Positions 10,372 through 21,612 of a stretch of 64,000 bases of DNA are shown here, piece after piece. The stretch is taken from NCBI RefSeq assembly GCF_026745355.1, contig NC_079207.1, positions 10,831,382 to 10,895,381 of the forward strand. Direction: 5' to 3'. Both the position numbers and the translations under genes were made by a program. The notes beneath the pieces are model-generated. The model saw nothing but the letters and a program-made list of their open reading frames with translations. It was not told the DNA's origin and ran no database searches. Position 1 is the first letter of the stretch; every line of letters starts with the position of its first letter. This stretch comes from Beta vulgaris subsp. vulgaris (Eukaryota > Streptophyta > Magnoliopsida > Caryophyllales > Amaranthaceae).

Positions 10372-11154
10372 TTACAACAACTTATTTTGTACATAAAACA
10401 TCATAATAATTTCAGCTAAATTATCAACTTTGCCTTCATTTCAACTGCATTGTAGACTTGTAGTAGGGCATTTAACAAAGTGACAAATATGTTAGCTAAA
10501 TATGGAATGATTACGGATTATGATAGTAATGTAACTAGGATGTTTTACTCTTCCATTAGTTATTGTAGGAATATTTATGTAATAGATTGTTAGCATCTTC
10601 TTGATGTGGTAATATTAAATTTGGTTGTGTTGATGACAAAAAAAAAAACTTCATTTTAATTAGTTTTGTGTACTTGTGTTAGTATTGACTATTGAGTATT
10701 GACATGCCCTAAATTAAAGTTTGCAAGTGGCAACAAGGTTGCAACTTTATTTGGCAGAGCGACCTCCACCAATACGTTACTTTATATTTAAGCTTGGAGA
10801 ATATAACGACGTTATTTCAGTACGATCGATTCGAAAATAGGAGAAAATTTTAATGAAACAAAAGTATGCTTACCTGTTAGATTTTGGATTAGAATGTGAA
10901 CAAGCAAACACACGTAAGAGATAGATCCATTTGGTAATACATCCGTTGATCGGACTCCCAAACGGCACGCATTCTCTCTACCTATATTTTGTCTCCATTC
11001 AAATTTGTGCACCAGTATTATCACAACACAAATATTCTTATTTAACTCCAACTTCAATGTTTCTTTTACCTCCTTTGTGGTGGGTGACAATTAAATTATT
11101 TTATGATAATTTAATTTACGTGGATTCGGTTTACAGTGCACTAAGCTAAAGAAA
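10372..11154. other. Spacer, no gene seen
   Basis: AT-rich sequence with no supportable gene. Short open frames on both strands near 10812-11149 overlap each other and resemble no family I know. Confidence 0.4.
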
Positions 11155-11425
11155 CGTAACATCTCTGAATAATCCACTGTATCATGCAGAAACTATATCA
11201 TTTCTAAACAATCAACTACAGTATATCATTTAGAAATCTACTAATATTATGAAAATGCTCAAGTGATCATTAAGTTACATACTAGATCATGTATAAACTA
11301 TATCATGAAGAAACTACATCACTTCTAAGCAATCCACTACATCAGTTCTAAGCAATCCACTACATCATTTAGATACTCACTATATCAGGCAAAAACTCAT
11401 TATATAATGCATAAACTACATCTTT
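11155..11425. repeat. Degenerate ~20 bp tandem array
   Basis: Variants of CTAAGCAATCCACTACATCA and AGAAACTATATCATTTCT recur about ten times with irregular spacing. The best copies are at 11310-11370. It is non-coding; possibly the subterminal array of a decayed DNA transposon. Confidence 0.5.
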
Positions 11426-11995
11426 CTATATGTTAAAGCACGTGTCACCAAATATTACAGAACCTACAACTTATTGCATGTCAAAACATTAAAATTATGT
11501 CATACATTATATTGCATATAGTTTCACTATATGTTTTCTGTTAATAAATTCCACTATTATATATAAGTTTAATATATCTCTAAACAACTGACTATATGAA
11601 GCTAATATCAATTACCAATCGGATAAATACTAAGTGTGCACCGGATCCATTAAAAAATATTTAATTACTTTATAAGATAAATGAGCTACCCAGAAAACAA
11701 TTGACCATTACACTGGCCAAACAAGGGGCAAGACCATGGGGGTGTATACTCATGTGCAAACTTATTTACTCCACTCTATTTTATTAATTGCTACATTTCC
11801 TTATACAGTTGTTTCTTTTTAATTGCTACATTATTTAAACTTATCTTATTTAAGATATTTGGCCCACCAAAAAGTAATACTAATACATTCCTCTTTTTCC
11901 ACCAAAAAGTTACAATTAAATGAGTCCAAAATTAACCTTCAAAAAGTTTAAAAGTAACATTGTCTAAACTATTGTGCATAATACAATGCAGTTAA

Positions 11996-12120
11996 CCAAG
12001 GATATGTCTTGGCCTAGTGGTTAAGATTGAAATGCTGTGAACGATAGGTCACAGGTTCAAATCCCTTTTTCCCTTCTTCGTACTTTCACTACCTTCGTAA
12101 CTCATATCGATCGAAAAATA
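11996..12120 (+). mobile_element. tRNA-derived SINE
   Basis: An A-box (TGGCCTAGTGGTTAAG) and a B-box (GGTTCAAATCCC) lie about 40 bp apart, as in a tRNA promoter, followed by a pyrimidine-rich body. No acceptor stem or cloverleaf forms, so this is a SINE head and not a tRNA gene. Confidence 0.65.
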
Positions 12121-12123
12121 ATA

Positions 12124-12287
12124 CTTCCTCCGTAACGATATAGATGTTACATTTCCTTTTTAGGCAACAATATCTCTCCTATCACATGAGTTTCCTTTTT
12201 TTCTTTCTCTCTATCTCTATTCTCTTTAAAAAAATCCTAGAAAAGTATGCTTTGAAAAGTGAAACATTTATTTTATTACGGACGAAG
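12124..12287. mobile_element. Stowaway-like MITE (inner)
   Basis: CTTCCTCCGTAACGATATAG and the inverse end TTTTATTACGGACGAAG share TTCNTCCGTAA. TA flanks both sides (12122-12123 and 12288-12289). It sits inside the MITE 11769-12317. Confidence 0.65.
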
Positions 12288-12369
12288 TACAATGTAGCAA
12301 TTAAAAAACGGATGGAGTAATTAGTTTTTATTGGTGCTTTTATATCCTTCAAGCTTAATACTACCCATG

Positions 12370-12971
12370 TTAGGAAACAGGGTGTTGTAATTTGATTTAA
12401 TGCGGAACAAAATCAATGGAAAAATAAAGATGAACAAACAAAGAAGACAAGGATTTACGTGGTTCAATCAAATTTGACCTACGTCCACAGATGGAGGATT
12501 AGAGCTTCTTCAGTATAATGGAGAAAATCACAGAGAATAGTACAAGGAGTCCTAAATCTACCAGAGGCTAAAAGTGTTTCTAAAAGTTGTGTCTATAAGA
12601 ATGAACACCAGAATACCCTTTTATAACATAAGCAAGGAACCTTGTACAAACCCTAAAAGATAACTCAAAAACGGAAAAATCGAAAATCACGTAGCCGCCA
12701 GGCCGCCCGATCGGGCCGAAAGACATCCGCCTGATCGGGCGGTTGATTTTTCCCAAAATTGTTGACGTCTCGATCCCGATCGGGCAACGTCTGCCCAATC
12801 GGGCGGGCCTCGAAAACAACACATGACGAGTTTTCTCAAGGCACAAACTTAACAACCCAATTCGTCACTAAAAGTTTGGAAGGCGATTTGTAATATATAA
12901 GATCAAATTGTTATGCAGTCCCTCTTGATCTACACTTTCAATTGTCGTTTCATTCTAATCATCCGTTAACA
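12370..12971. other. LTR-like segment with GC-rich palindromes
   Basis: The segment starts TGTTAGG and ends GTTAACA. It contains the phrase TACGTGGTTCAATCAAATTT, common in plant LTRs. A GC-rich island (about 12690-12815) holds the 12 bp palindrome GCCCGATCGGGC (12705-12716), CCCGATCGGG, and two further GATCGGGC/CAATCGGGC copies. No 5 bp target duplication was found, so a solo LTR is only a guess. There is no credible coding sequence. Confidence 0.35.
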
Positions 12972-13721
12972 ATGGGAAGACTGAAGAGGAACTTCTTGAT
13001 TTACGACATTATTTGTTTTCATAAATTTCATGTGCGCAACATATATTCGTTGTGATATTTCGTAATGTCGAGTAGTTAGTTTTACATGAACGCAATACAT
13101 CCGGCGATAACTCATTATAGTAGTTTAAGTTGACAGTTTTTCCAATAAAAGCTTTGTTTTGTTCAACTTATTATTAAAAGTTATTTTCAGCAAAAATAAG
13201 TTCAAATCAATCTAGATAGTTTCATATAAGCAAAAATAGCACTATATGCACGCGGTGCATGTGAGAGTATATTAATATTAATAGTAACATAAAAAAAAAG
13301 TGTTAATAAATTAACTTAAGAGTGTAATTTTATGTTGAATATTGATGAGCGTTATGATTTTTTATTTGCATTGCTCTAGTGTAAAGAGTAAAGGTTTCCA
13401 AAAAGGAATTTGTCAAGGTAGGACATGTTATCTTAATATTTGGTAGATAATTCAACAACTCTCCTTTATTGAAAACAATTGTCTATGTTATGTTTTTATT
13501 TATTTATTTAAAATACATATATTTTATAGGCGTATTTATGAGTAGTAGTTCAATTCAATTTCACTAGGTAATTGAGATTTTTAAGCATAATATGGTGAGT
13601 AGTGCTTCAATAAAAAAAATTATAAATTGATATTATATGATAATAATGTATGTGTATCTGTTTAATCATTTATTATCCCAACTGATTGAGATCCCCAAAA
13701 TAAGTAAATAAAAATAAATAT
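12972..13721. other. Spacer, no gene seen
   Basis: AT-rich spacer to the left of the LINE. No feature beyond the left copy of the LINE target duplication (13722-13736). Confidence 0.4.
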
Positions 13722-13765
13722 TCTATAAAATTTCTTTTTTTTTTTTTGAGGGGAAAAGCATGCAA

Positions 13766-16700
13766 TTACTCCATTGATAAAGAATCCATCAAAACATAAG
13801 GAGCCACCTCTCTAGGGTAGTGGTTCTCCCAAATTTGCTCAACTCCAAATGGGATGAGTTTAGCTAAATTATGAGCTACCGAGTTTCCGTCACGTTTCAC
13901 ATGTGACCATACAATAGAGGAGTAACAAATGCTAGAAGAAAAAATATTATGCAGGACAAGATCAAGATCCGCTAGAAAAAGGGCATGCTTCGAAAGGCGT
14001 TGAATAACAGTTTGACAATCAGATTCCACCATAATGTCGTGTAAACCAAACCTTCGCCCAAGACGTATGGCCATTTCAATAGCCTTTGCTTCCGAGATTT
14101 CTGCAGACCAATGGGCACGAACCCTTCTCGTGGCAGCAAACACAACGTGACCAGCAGAGTCACGCGCAATAACACCCAAACCTATCCAGCCTTCAACAGC
14201 GAGGGACGCGTCAACGTTGAGTTTAACAACTCCCTGAGGTGGAGCAGCCCAGACACGAGACGAGCTATGAGGGGAAGACACACGAGTGGGATAGATGTGC
14301 TTTGCATATGAGCCATGCTCCTCAACCCATCTGGAAACACGGGCTAGAAGCACATGTTGTGGCGTCCGCATGTTGTTGAAAACCAAGTTATTACGAGCTC
14401 CCCATATACTCCATGCTAGAAAGGCCCCTTTCACCCTGATTTTGCTATCAACCTCACGCCAACTCAGCAGCACATCACACATAGATGGGGCTAGAGCACG
14501 CTGTCGCAGCTCGTCACAGCCACTGTCACACCATAGATCTAGTATACAAGGACAGTTGAAAAGAGAGTGCACCTGAGATTCAGCCTGACCGCATCCCCAA
14601 GGGCATGAAGCATCATCAGAGAGATGTCGATGCACTAGTAGCTCACGAACCGGAAGAGTGTTCGTACATAGGCGCCACAAAAAATGCCTAACCTTTGGAC
14701 TTACATCCATACACCATATATCCACCCAAGCTTGATGAAAGTTGTCGAGATTCCCACCTTTCCCAAGCATATAAGCAGTTTTCACCGAATAACAAGCATC
14801 TTTAGTGTAGGCCCAAGTAAGCTCATCTTTCGTTGCAGTAGAACTAAGTGGGGTACTTAGAATGCATTTCACATCTCGAGCATTAAAGTGGGATTCAATC
14901 AAATCTATCTTCCATTCGTTTCTCTCGAAATCAATAAGATCACTTACCATCCCTAGCTCATTATTCCGGGCACTCGAAAGAAATCTTCCGTCCTCATCAA
15001 CAACCCAAGGGTCGTCCCATATTTTCACTTGTGATCCATTGCCTATTCTCCAAACAACGCCTTCTTTAATCAGAGCTTTGGAGCTCCATATGCTGCTCCA
15101 CGAGTAACTAGTGGAGAATCCCAGTGAAGCTTCTAAAAAAGCACAGTGAGGATAGTATTTTGCCTTCATAACTCTAGCAAAAAGAGATTGAGGTTCTCGA
15201 ATTAACCTCCAAGCTTGACGACCAAGAAGAGCATCATTAAAAGTTTTAAGATCTCTGAAGCCCATACCCCCAAAACATTTCAAGGTACATAATGAGTCCC
15301 AACTCTTCCAGTGAATCTTCTTTTGAGCCTCTGTACTCCCCCACCAAAATCGTGCCATTGCCGAGTGAATTTTCTGGATTATTGAAGCTGGTAGTTTGTA
15401 AACCCCCATCAAGTAAGTAGGAATGGCTTGAATGACTGATTTTAATAAAATCTCCTTGCCTGCCCGTGACAATAATTTCTCCTTCCAACCTTGGAGTTTC
15501 TTCCAAATCCTATCCAAGAGAGATTCGAAAAGAAGTTTTTTCGAACGCCCCGAAATAGAAGGGATACCAAGATATTTTTCATGGCGCTCCACCTGTCTCA
15601 TATTCAGAATATTTACCAAAGCTTCTCTCTGACTAATGCTAACTCCTCTGCTAAAAGAAACCTCCGATTTTTCATAGTTAATTTTCTGCCCGGATGCTAA
15701 TTCGTATTTGTTGAGAATATCAACTATAACAGTGCATTCCTGAGGGGAGGCTCTCGTGAAGAGTAAACTGTCATCTGCAAAGAAAAGATGAGATATATCC
15801 GGACCATTGCGACTAGCTTTTGCACCATGAATTTGTCTCTCCTGCACTTTTCTCTGTATCATTTTAGAAAATGCATCAGCAACTAGAATAAAAAGATACG
15901 GGGATAAGGGATCTCCCTGACGGAGCCCTCGAGCAGGAGTAACAGAACCACAGACACCTCCATTAATAATGAAGGAGTAGGAAACCGACGAAACACAATC
16001 CATAATTAAATTCACCCATCTGCCATCGAAACCCATTGTAAGAAGAAGTTTGCGCAGAAAACCCCATTCGACTCTGTCGTAGGCTTTACTCATATCCAAC
16101 TTCATTGCCATAATACCTTTTCTGCTCCGATTCCTGTATTTCATAGAATGAAAAACCTCTAAAGCAATAAGGGCATTATCAGTAATGAGGCGACCAGGAA
16201 CAAAAGCACTCTGATTTTCAGACACAATATTCGGCAAGAACTCTTTTAGTCGGATTACCAGAGCCTTCGTAACTAGTTTATACAAAACATTGCAGAGAGC
16301 AATAGGGCGAAAGTCAGCAGCCTTGGTAGGGGTTTTCACTTTTGGGATCAAAGCAATGTTAGTATTATTCACATAGCAGGGAGAAACAACACCATGTAGA
16401 ATATTACTAACAAAAGCATAGACATCATCACCTATAATATGCCAGAAGCGCTGGTAAAAGATGGCATGCATACCATCAGGGCCCGGGGCTTTACAGGGGT
16501 GCATCTGTTGTAAAGCTGAAAAGATCTCCTCCTTAGTATACGGTTTCCTGAGGATCTGGTTATATTCATCAGTTATCACCGGCTCTATCACATGTAACAC
16601 CTCCTCCAGTTGGGAATCCGAAGGGTTCGATGAGGTAAAAATCGAACTGAAGTAGGCGGTGAAAATGTGCTCAATATCCTCCCTTTCTTCTAGCCAAGAC

Positions 16701-17833
16701 CCATGCTCATCAAAAAGCCCACGCACATAATTCCTCTTCTTCCTCTGCGAAGCTTTATGGTGAAAATAGGATGTGTTTCTGTCACCATCCCTAACCTCGG
16801 CCACTCTAGACCGCAAATACCAATAAGCTTCTTGCTTGGCATGAAGATCATCAAGTTTTGCTTCAAGCTCTAACCGTGCACTGCATGAAGCATCCGAAAT
16901 GGCCTGATGTTGTACTGCACTCAATTCTTTTTCCACCACTTCTATCTGCTTGCCAAGTTTGCCAAATTTTTCTCCACTCCAAGTCCGAAGACTCTGTGCC
17001 ATGTGGGTTATACGGTCCGTGATATCAGCTCCAGGTAAGTCCAGCCATGCAGACTTAACGATATTTTCGCAACCGTCATCCAAAAGCCATGATGTTTCAA
17101 AAAACCATCTACGTTGTTTGCCTGCAGACTGTCGACGAGCAGCACCCTTGAGAATGATAGCCGAATGGTCAGACTTGTAACGCAAGGAATGTTCAATCAC
17201 TGAGTGCGGGTATAATTCAGTCCATGATGAGGAACCAATGTACCTGTCCAATCTCTCACGAATGCAGGAGGAGGGAGAATTACCTCGTTCCCAAGTGTAC
17301 CAAAGGCCGATATAGCCAAAATCCCTAAGAGCCAGATCATTTAACACATCTCGAAAATTTTCCATCTCCTTTCTAACTCTATTTGCTCCACCCGCCTTCT
17401 CATCATAGCTTAGAATTTCGTTAAAATCCCCACCAAAAAGAATCGGTAAAGTTGTGTTTTCGCACAAGTGACGAATGAGTGTCCAAGTGTGTTGTTTTTC
17501 TTCCTCCTTTGCCCATCCATAAATTCCTACAAATCTCCATTTTTTCCCTCCATCATCAATGTCACCACAAATATGGTGCTGAGAAAAAGAGACCAAAGAA
17601 AACGACACATCCTCCTTCCAATACAAACACAACCCTCCAGCTCTACCTCTACTAGCAACACCAAAAGCATTCGAGTAACCAAAACGACTTTTTAAAGCCT
17701 CTATTTCCTGTTTATTAATCATAGTTTCAGACAAAAAAATTAAAGACGGGGCATACAAACTACTCCATCTACGGAGCTGACGAACTGACCGAGGGTTGCC
17801 CATCCCTCGGCAGTTCCAACATAAAATATTCAT
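13766..17833 (-). CDS. LINE ORF2: endonuclease / reverse transcriptase / RNase H
   Basis: The 1355-residue polyprotein drives target-primed reverse transcription. Domains: APE-type endonuclease at about 1-230, with N7, E36, GDFNE 135-139 and SDH 221-223; reverse transcriptase at about 480-750, with LDMSKAYDRVEW 579-590, GLRQGDPLSP 636-645 and the FADD catalytic box 685-688; a zf-RVT zinc-binding region near 1047-1100 (CPWGCG, FNCPC); plant-type RNase H at about 1205-1330, with D1208, E1248, D1272 and the final HVKRDGNSVAHNLA helix. No stop codon interrupts it. Its ATG overlaps the ORF1 stop in the tetranucleotide ATGA (17833-17830), so translation may depend on termination-reinitiation after ORF1. 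Plant L1 elements are known to have acquired this extra RNase H. Confidence 0.95.
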   Translation of the reverse strand: MNILCWNCRGMGNPRSVRQLRRWSSLYAPSLIFLSETMINKQEIEALKSRFGYSNAFGVASRGRAGGLCLYWKEDVSFSLVSFSQHHICGDIDDGGKKWRFVGIYGWAKEEEKQHTWTLIRHLCENTTLPILFGGDFNEILSYDEKAGGANRVRKEMENFRDVLNDLALRDFGYIGLWYTWERGNSPSSCIRERLDRYIGSSSWTELYPHSVIEHSLRYKSDHSAIILKGAARRQSAGKQRRWFFETSWLLDDGCENIVKSAWLDLPGADITDRITHMAQSLRTWSGEKFGKLGKQIEVVEKELSAVQHQAISDASCSARLELEAKLDDLHAKQEAYWYLRSRVAEVRDGDRNTSYFHHKASQRKKRNYVRGLFDEHGSWLEEREDIEHIFTAYFSSIFTSSNPSDSQLEEVLHVIEPVITDEYNQILRKPYTKEEIFSALQQMHPCKAPGPDGMHAIFYQRFWHIIGDDVYAFVSNILHGVVSPCYVNNTNIALIPKVKTPTKAADFRPIALCNVLYKLVTKALVIRLKEFLPNIVSENQSAFVPGRLITDNALIALEVFHSMKYRNRSRKGIMAMKLDMSKAYDRVEWGFLRKLLLTMGFDGRWVNLIMDCVSSVSYSFIINGGVCGSVTPARGLRQGDPLSPYLFILVADAFSKMIQRKVQERQIHGAKASRNGPDISHLFFADDSLLFTRASPQECTVIVDILNKYELASGQKINYEKSEVSFSRGVSISQREALVNILNMRQVERHEKYLGIPSISGRSKKLLFESLLDRIWKKLQGWKEKLLSRAGKEILLKSVIQAIPTYLMGVYKLPASIIQKIHSAMARFWWGSTEAQKKIHWKSWDSLCTLKCFGGMGFRDLKTFNDALLGRQAWRLIREPQSLFARVMKAKYYPHCAFLEASLGFSTSYSWSSIWSSKALIKEGVVWRIGNGSQVKIWDDPWVVDEDGRFLSSARNNELGMVSDLIDFERNEWKIDLIESHFNARDVKCILSTPLSSTATKDELTWAYTKDACYSVKTAYMLGKGGNLDNFHQAWVDIWCMDVSPKVRHFLWRLCTNTLPVRELLVHRHLSDDASCPWGCGQAESQVHSLFNCPCILDLWCDSGCDELRQRALAPSMCDVLLSWREVDSKIRVKGAFLAWSIWGARNNLVFNNMRTPQHVLLARVSRWVEEHGSYAKHIYPTRVSSPHSSSRVWAAPPQGVVKLNVDASLAVEGWIGLGVIARDSAGHVVFAATRRVRAHWSAEISEAKAIEMAIRLGRRFGLHDIMVESDCQTVIQRLSKHALFLADLDLVLHNIFSSSICYSSIVWSHVKRDGNSVAHNLAKLIPFGVEQIWENHYPREVAPYVLMDSLSME

Positions 17834-19227
17834 AATGCTAGGCGGGATTGGTCAACACCAATCTCCGCCAAAAAAATGGAAGATGAATCATCAGATGAGC
17901 TCTGCTTGACACGCTTCGTAGCTTCATCAGGTGCTCCATAAACCAAACCCTCCTGCTCCAGTTGTCTTTTAGTGCCAGTTATTAAAGAATCAATCTCCAT
18001 CTGCTGCAGATCACCTTTGTCCTCCATAGCACCCCTAGCTAATCTCTTCCAAGAATGGCCCTTGTTGACTTGTTGCCCCTTGTTGACTTTTTGCCCCTTA
18101 AAACTGGAGAAAACAAAAGTGTTGTTACTAGTGTCAAAAGCCTGCCCATCATACGTGCCCAAGGAAGATAGGTTCTCAGGGACCACATTAGTGCTTTGTT
18201 GCACACTAGCCGACACAAAATCAGTGACAGCAGCCTTTATGGGCTCATTAATTAACACCACTTGAATGGGATGTTGTTCCTCAGTAATGGACACATCAAT
18301 TAATGCATTATTGGTGGGTGGGACCTTTTCCACAAGAGAAGACAAAGGCTTATTATTAAAATCAGTAGGATTGTCAGCACCATTTATTAGAAGTTGGGCA
18401 TTGTTAGTTTGTGGTTCTTCCTTTGAACAAACCCCAGCCTCAAATAAAACTTTCTTACAGTTCTTGAACTTTGCTTCTTCTTCAACCTCCTTCGTTCGAC
18501 CTTTCCTAGGGGTAGCTTTTAAACCCAAATGCCATCCCAGACGTTCACATTTATCTTCCTCATTAACCAATTGACAGTCTTTTTCCGAGTGACCCATTAT
18601 TCCACAAGCCAAGCAGAAGTAGGGAAGTCTCTCGTAAGCAAAATCAATCTGAAATTCAGAGCCTTTCCTATCTTTTATTTTCCTAAAGCGTCTAAGGGGT
18701 TTTCTGGTGTCAAGCATAACTTTCACCCTACGAAACCGGCCAAACCCCAAAATATCCTCCTCCAGTTCAAGAATTTCACCCATATTGCCAATTAAGGCTT
18801 TAACTACTTCATTCGATCGCATATTAAAAGGCAAATTCTTCAAACGAATCCAAAAGGGAGATTGGTGAAGGGTTACCTGATCTGGTGGTTCATCTCCATC
18901 GGCTTCTTTTAAAAGAATCAACATATTATCAAAGCACCAAGGCCTTCCCTCAAGAACTTTCATCATGTCCCTCCAATGAAAGAATTGAAAGGCAAACAGA
19001 TTTGGGCGTAGAACGCGGATCACTACACCATGGATTGGTGCCCAGACAGTGGTTATAGTTCGCTTGAAAGCTTCAACATTGAAAGAGCGTTCCGTCAGAA
19101 GACGCCCTAAAAGTAACAATGAGATTTTATTTTCGGGGTTAGGGTTGATGGTTTCGACATCGAGAATATCTTCTTCTTCGGTGTCAATACTTAGGCGAGA
19201 AACAATGGATGAAATCTCCTCAGCCAT
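17830..19227 (-). CDS. LINE ORF1: RNA-binding DUF4283/CCHC protein
   Basis: The 465-residue protein is the nucleic-acid-binding partner of ORF2. The N-terminal 35-180 region (SLLLLGRLLTERSFN, PWCFDNMLILLKE, FWIRLKNLPF) is the DUF4283-type domain of plant LINE/gag-like proteins. A CCHC knuckle follows with C205, C208, H213 and C218 (CLACGIMGHSEKDC). The C-terminal half is charged and low in motifs. It starts at the first ATG after a 5' leader of about 115 bp and ends in TGA, sharing ATGA with ORF2. The frame is uninterrupted. Confidence 0.9.
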   Translation of the reverse strand: MAEEISSIVSRLSIDTEEEDILDVETINPNPENKISLLLLGRLLTERSFNVEAFKRTITTVWAPIHGVVIRVLRPNLFAFQFFHWRDMMKVLEGRPWCFDNMLILLKEADGDEPPDQVTLHQSPFWIRLKNLPFNMRSNEVVKALIGNMGEILELEEDILGFGRFRRVKVMLDTRKPLRRFRKIKDRKGSEFQIDFAYERLPYFCLACGIMGHSEKDCQLVNEEDKCERLGWHLGLKATPRKGRTKEVEEEAKFKNCKKVLFEAGVCSKEEPQTNNAQLLINGADNPTDFNNKPLSSLVEKVPPTNNALIDVSITEEQHPIQVVLINEPIKAAVTDFVSASVQQSTNVVPENLSSLGTYDGQAFDTSNNTFVFSSFKGQKVNKGQQVNKGHSWKRLARGAMEDKGDLQQMEIDSLITGTKRQLEQEGLVYGAPDEATKRVKQSSSDDSSSIFLAEIGVDQSRLAL

Positions 19228-19357
19228 AGTGGTGGCAGAGGAGGCGGCCGCCGCAACGGAGGGTGACCGATAGGTAGGGCAATCTTTCGGGGGAAAGAGA
19301 GGAGAGGCTTTTCTTTCAAAGCTTTTACTATTGAATTTTATATCTATAAAATTTCTT

Positions 19358-20838
19358 AAGTATTTTATGGTTTGTTAATGCATGTTATTTGATATTTCTA
19401 TTACAACTGAGAGTTTAGATAATAATAATTTCTATAAATCTTTGCTTTTATAGTTGTTTAAAAATTGATTTTAGTCATCAGTTTATATTTTCAATTGTGA
19501 GATTCCTCTTTTTCTACATATTTATGTAATTCTTTTTTGTAATGTAGAACTTTCTTTATTACTCATATTTGTAAATGAGGAAAGAATTACGAAAATCTTT
19601 TCTTTATTATTGTGTGAGGTTAAGGGTATATAAGTCTTTTCAAAAGAAGACACCGTAGCTCCCCCCTTGACTTATATAATAGAGATTTGCATCATATAAC
19701 CGAAGCACAATTGCTTAGAAGAGGAGTGAGACAATGAGAGAGATTAAAAAGAAAAAAGGATCTGATGTGTTAGAAGAGGGAAGAGGGAGCATTTTGTCAA
19801 TTTAGAAAATAATGCAAGTAATTTGCTATTTCAATTATAGGGAAATGGTGCAAGACTTGAACTCGTAATCTAATGATACAAGCTATCTAACGTAAACCAT
19901 TAGAGGATGAATTTCAACATTATTTGACCTCCCCCATTGATTCAAGAGTGCGTCTTGCATGTAATATGTTACATCATAACTCATTGTGTAACAAAACCTC
20001 ACACGTATATAATGACACAAATTCTAACAAAAATAACATGGAATACACACATGATGATATGAATTTGATGTTATTTTGTCATTTATTTCACGAATTTTTG
20101 AATTTTTTTTACTAAAGAATAAGTGGTTTTTAGGTTGATTTATGGTGTAACCATTATACTCAAAAATTCTTTGTTGATTCAATCATTTAACATTACTTAA
20201 GTTGATTGGGGATGAAAAATTTGTCATTGTGTTCATGTGATTGTCAAGTTGAAGTTTAAGTTCCAAATTTCCAATAGAAGAAGAAAAAATTTAATAAAAG
20301 AAAAAGAAAATCGTCCTAAAACTTATGACCGGTGATTTCTCCACATTTGACTTATTCAAAATAGTTAGTATTAGTGGTAGATAAGAGTCAGTGTCAAGAA
20401 CTTCATCTTTAATAGTATTGGTTTTACTGACTTTATCATTAGGTTGTAGTACATCTCTCATTAGTAGTATACTCACAAATCAGTAGTCAGCAACTCAGCA
20501 CAATGAAAATAAAGATTACCTCAAATCTAATGTTGGCAAAACAAAGATTGCAGCTATTTTTGTTATTCTAGTCATGCATCGAGATACTGCTATTTTCGTC
20601 CCATTTAGTCATATGTATCTTTCTCTTAACCATTTTGGAGTTGTTCCAAAATTAAGTTTACTCACCTATTATGGTAAACATTCTCACCCCTTTATGATAT
20701 GAGAATCATACCAATGGTGAAGGAATATGGTTATCAAAAGACTTGATCTAGCAACTTCAGATGATCAACATTGAATTTCTATCCTCGATTTAATATAATG
20801 AAATTTTGTGGTTCTCTTTTGAGTACCAGATAGACTAA
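19358..20838. other. Spacer, no gene seen
   Basis: AT-rich. A weak tRNA/SINE-like stretch lies on the minus strand at about 19845-19915 (CTCTAATGGTTTACG and GAGTTCAAGTC). It is too degenerate to call. No coding region is supported. Confidence 0.4.
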
Positions 20839-21566
20839 GGGTCTGTTCTCTTCGGCATAAAACAGCTGAACTGAACTGAACTGAACTTATTGGAGCTGAA
20901 CTGAACTGAACTGAACTGAACTTATCAGAGATGAACTGAACTGAACTGAATTAAATTAAATTAAATTGAAATAAACTGAATGTAATAAATATATAAATAA
21001 TATTTTAAACAAGAATAATATGAATATTAAATAATAATTATAATGATAAGTAATAATAATGAATAATAATAATAATAGTATTTTGGATATTTTTAAATGA
21101 TAGTTATAAATAAATAATATTAATAATCATAAATTCATAATAATAATAATAACTAATGATAATAATGATAATTAATAATAATTATTTTATATTATTTGTA
21201 TTAATATATTAATACTTGATGATGATATAGAATAACAATAATATCTAAGAAGTAAATTAATATTACTATTTTAATAATTAGATTTAATAATATAAAAATA
21301 TTTAGTAATAAAAATAATGATTGGGTTGGACCGCAAAAATTACATCATAAACCGTCTTGACGCGATTTGATTGGTTTGTGGGCTAAAAAAAGTGGGTTTA
21401 TTTGTGCTTTGACCTAAATCATGTTCCTCCTAATAATAATAGGAATAATAGTACTAATAATGAGTAAAGCTATAATAAACAAAATAATATATAGAAACAA
21501 TAATAATAATAATGATAATAATAATTAATAGTAATGATATATATTTAAATAATAATAATGATCATC

Positions 21567-21612
<46 letters not shown>

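Larger units (their letters stand above)
11769..12317. mobile_element. Stowaway-like MITE hosting two later insertions
   Basis: The ends CTCCACTCTATTTTATTAAT and the inverse of TTAAAAAACGGATGGAG share the continuation TTGCTACATT. TA flanks both sides (11767-11768 and 12318-12319). The element is enlarged by a SINE (about 11996-12120) and a second MITE (12124-12287). Confidence 0.6.
13737..19342 (-). mobile_element. Complete L1-type LINE
   Basis: A 5.6 kb non-LTR retrotransposon on the minus strand. Order: 5' UTR of about 115 bp, ORF1, ORF2, a very short 3' UTR and a poly(A) tail (T run ending at 13748 on the plus strand). A perfect 15 bp target duplication, TCTATAAAATTTCTT, lies at 13722-13736 and 19343-19357. 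Because that sequence ends in TTTCTT next to the tail, the tail boundary is ambiguous by a few bases. Both ORFs are unbroken and all catalytic residues I checked are present. A young, possibly competent insertion is implied. Confidence 0.95.

Noticed and set aside
11996..12070. tRNA gene
   Set aside because: A and B boxes are present but no acceptor stem, anticodon arm or cloverleaf forms; a SINE head fits better.
12370..12971. Solo LTR as a firm call
   Set aside because: TG...CA ends exist, but flanking 5-mers (ACCCA, ATGGG) are not direct repeats; kept only as a low-confidence segment.
13972..18795. Many frames on the plus strand and other minus frames under the LINE
   Set aside because: Antisense or out-of-frame shadows of the intact ORF1 and ORF2.
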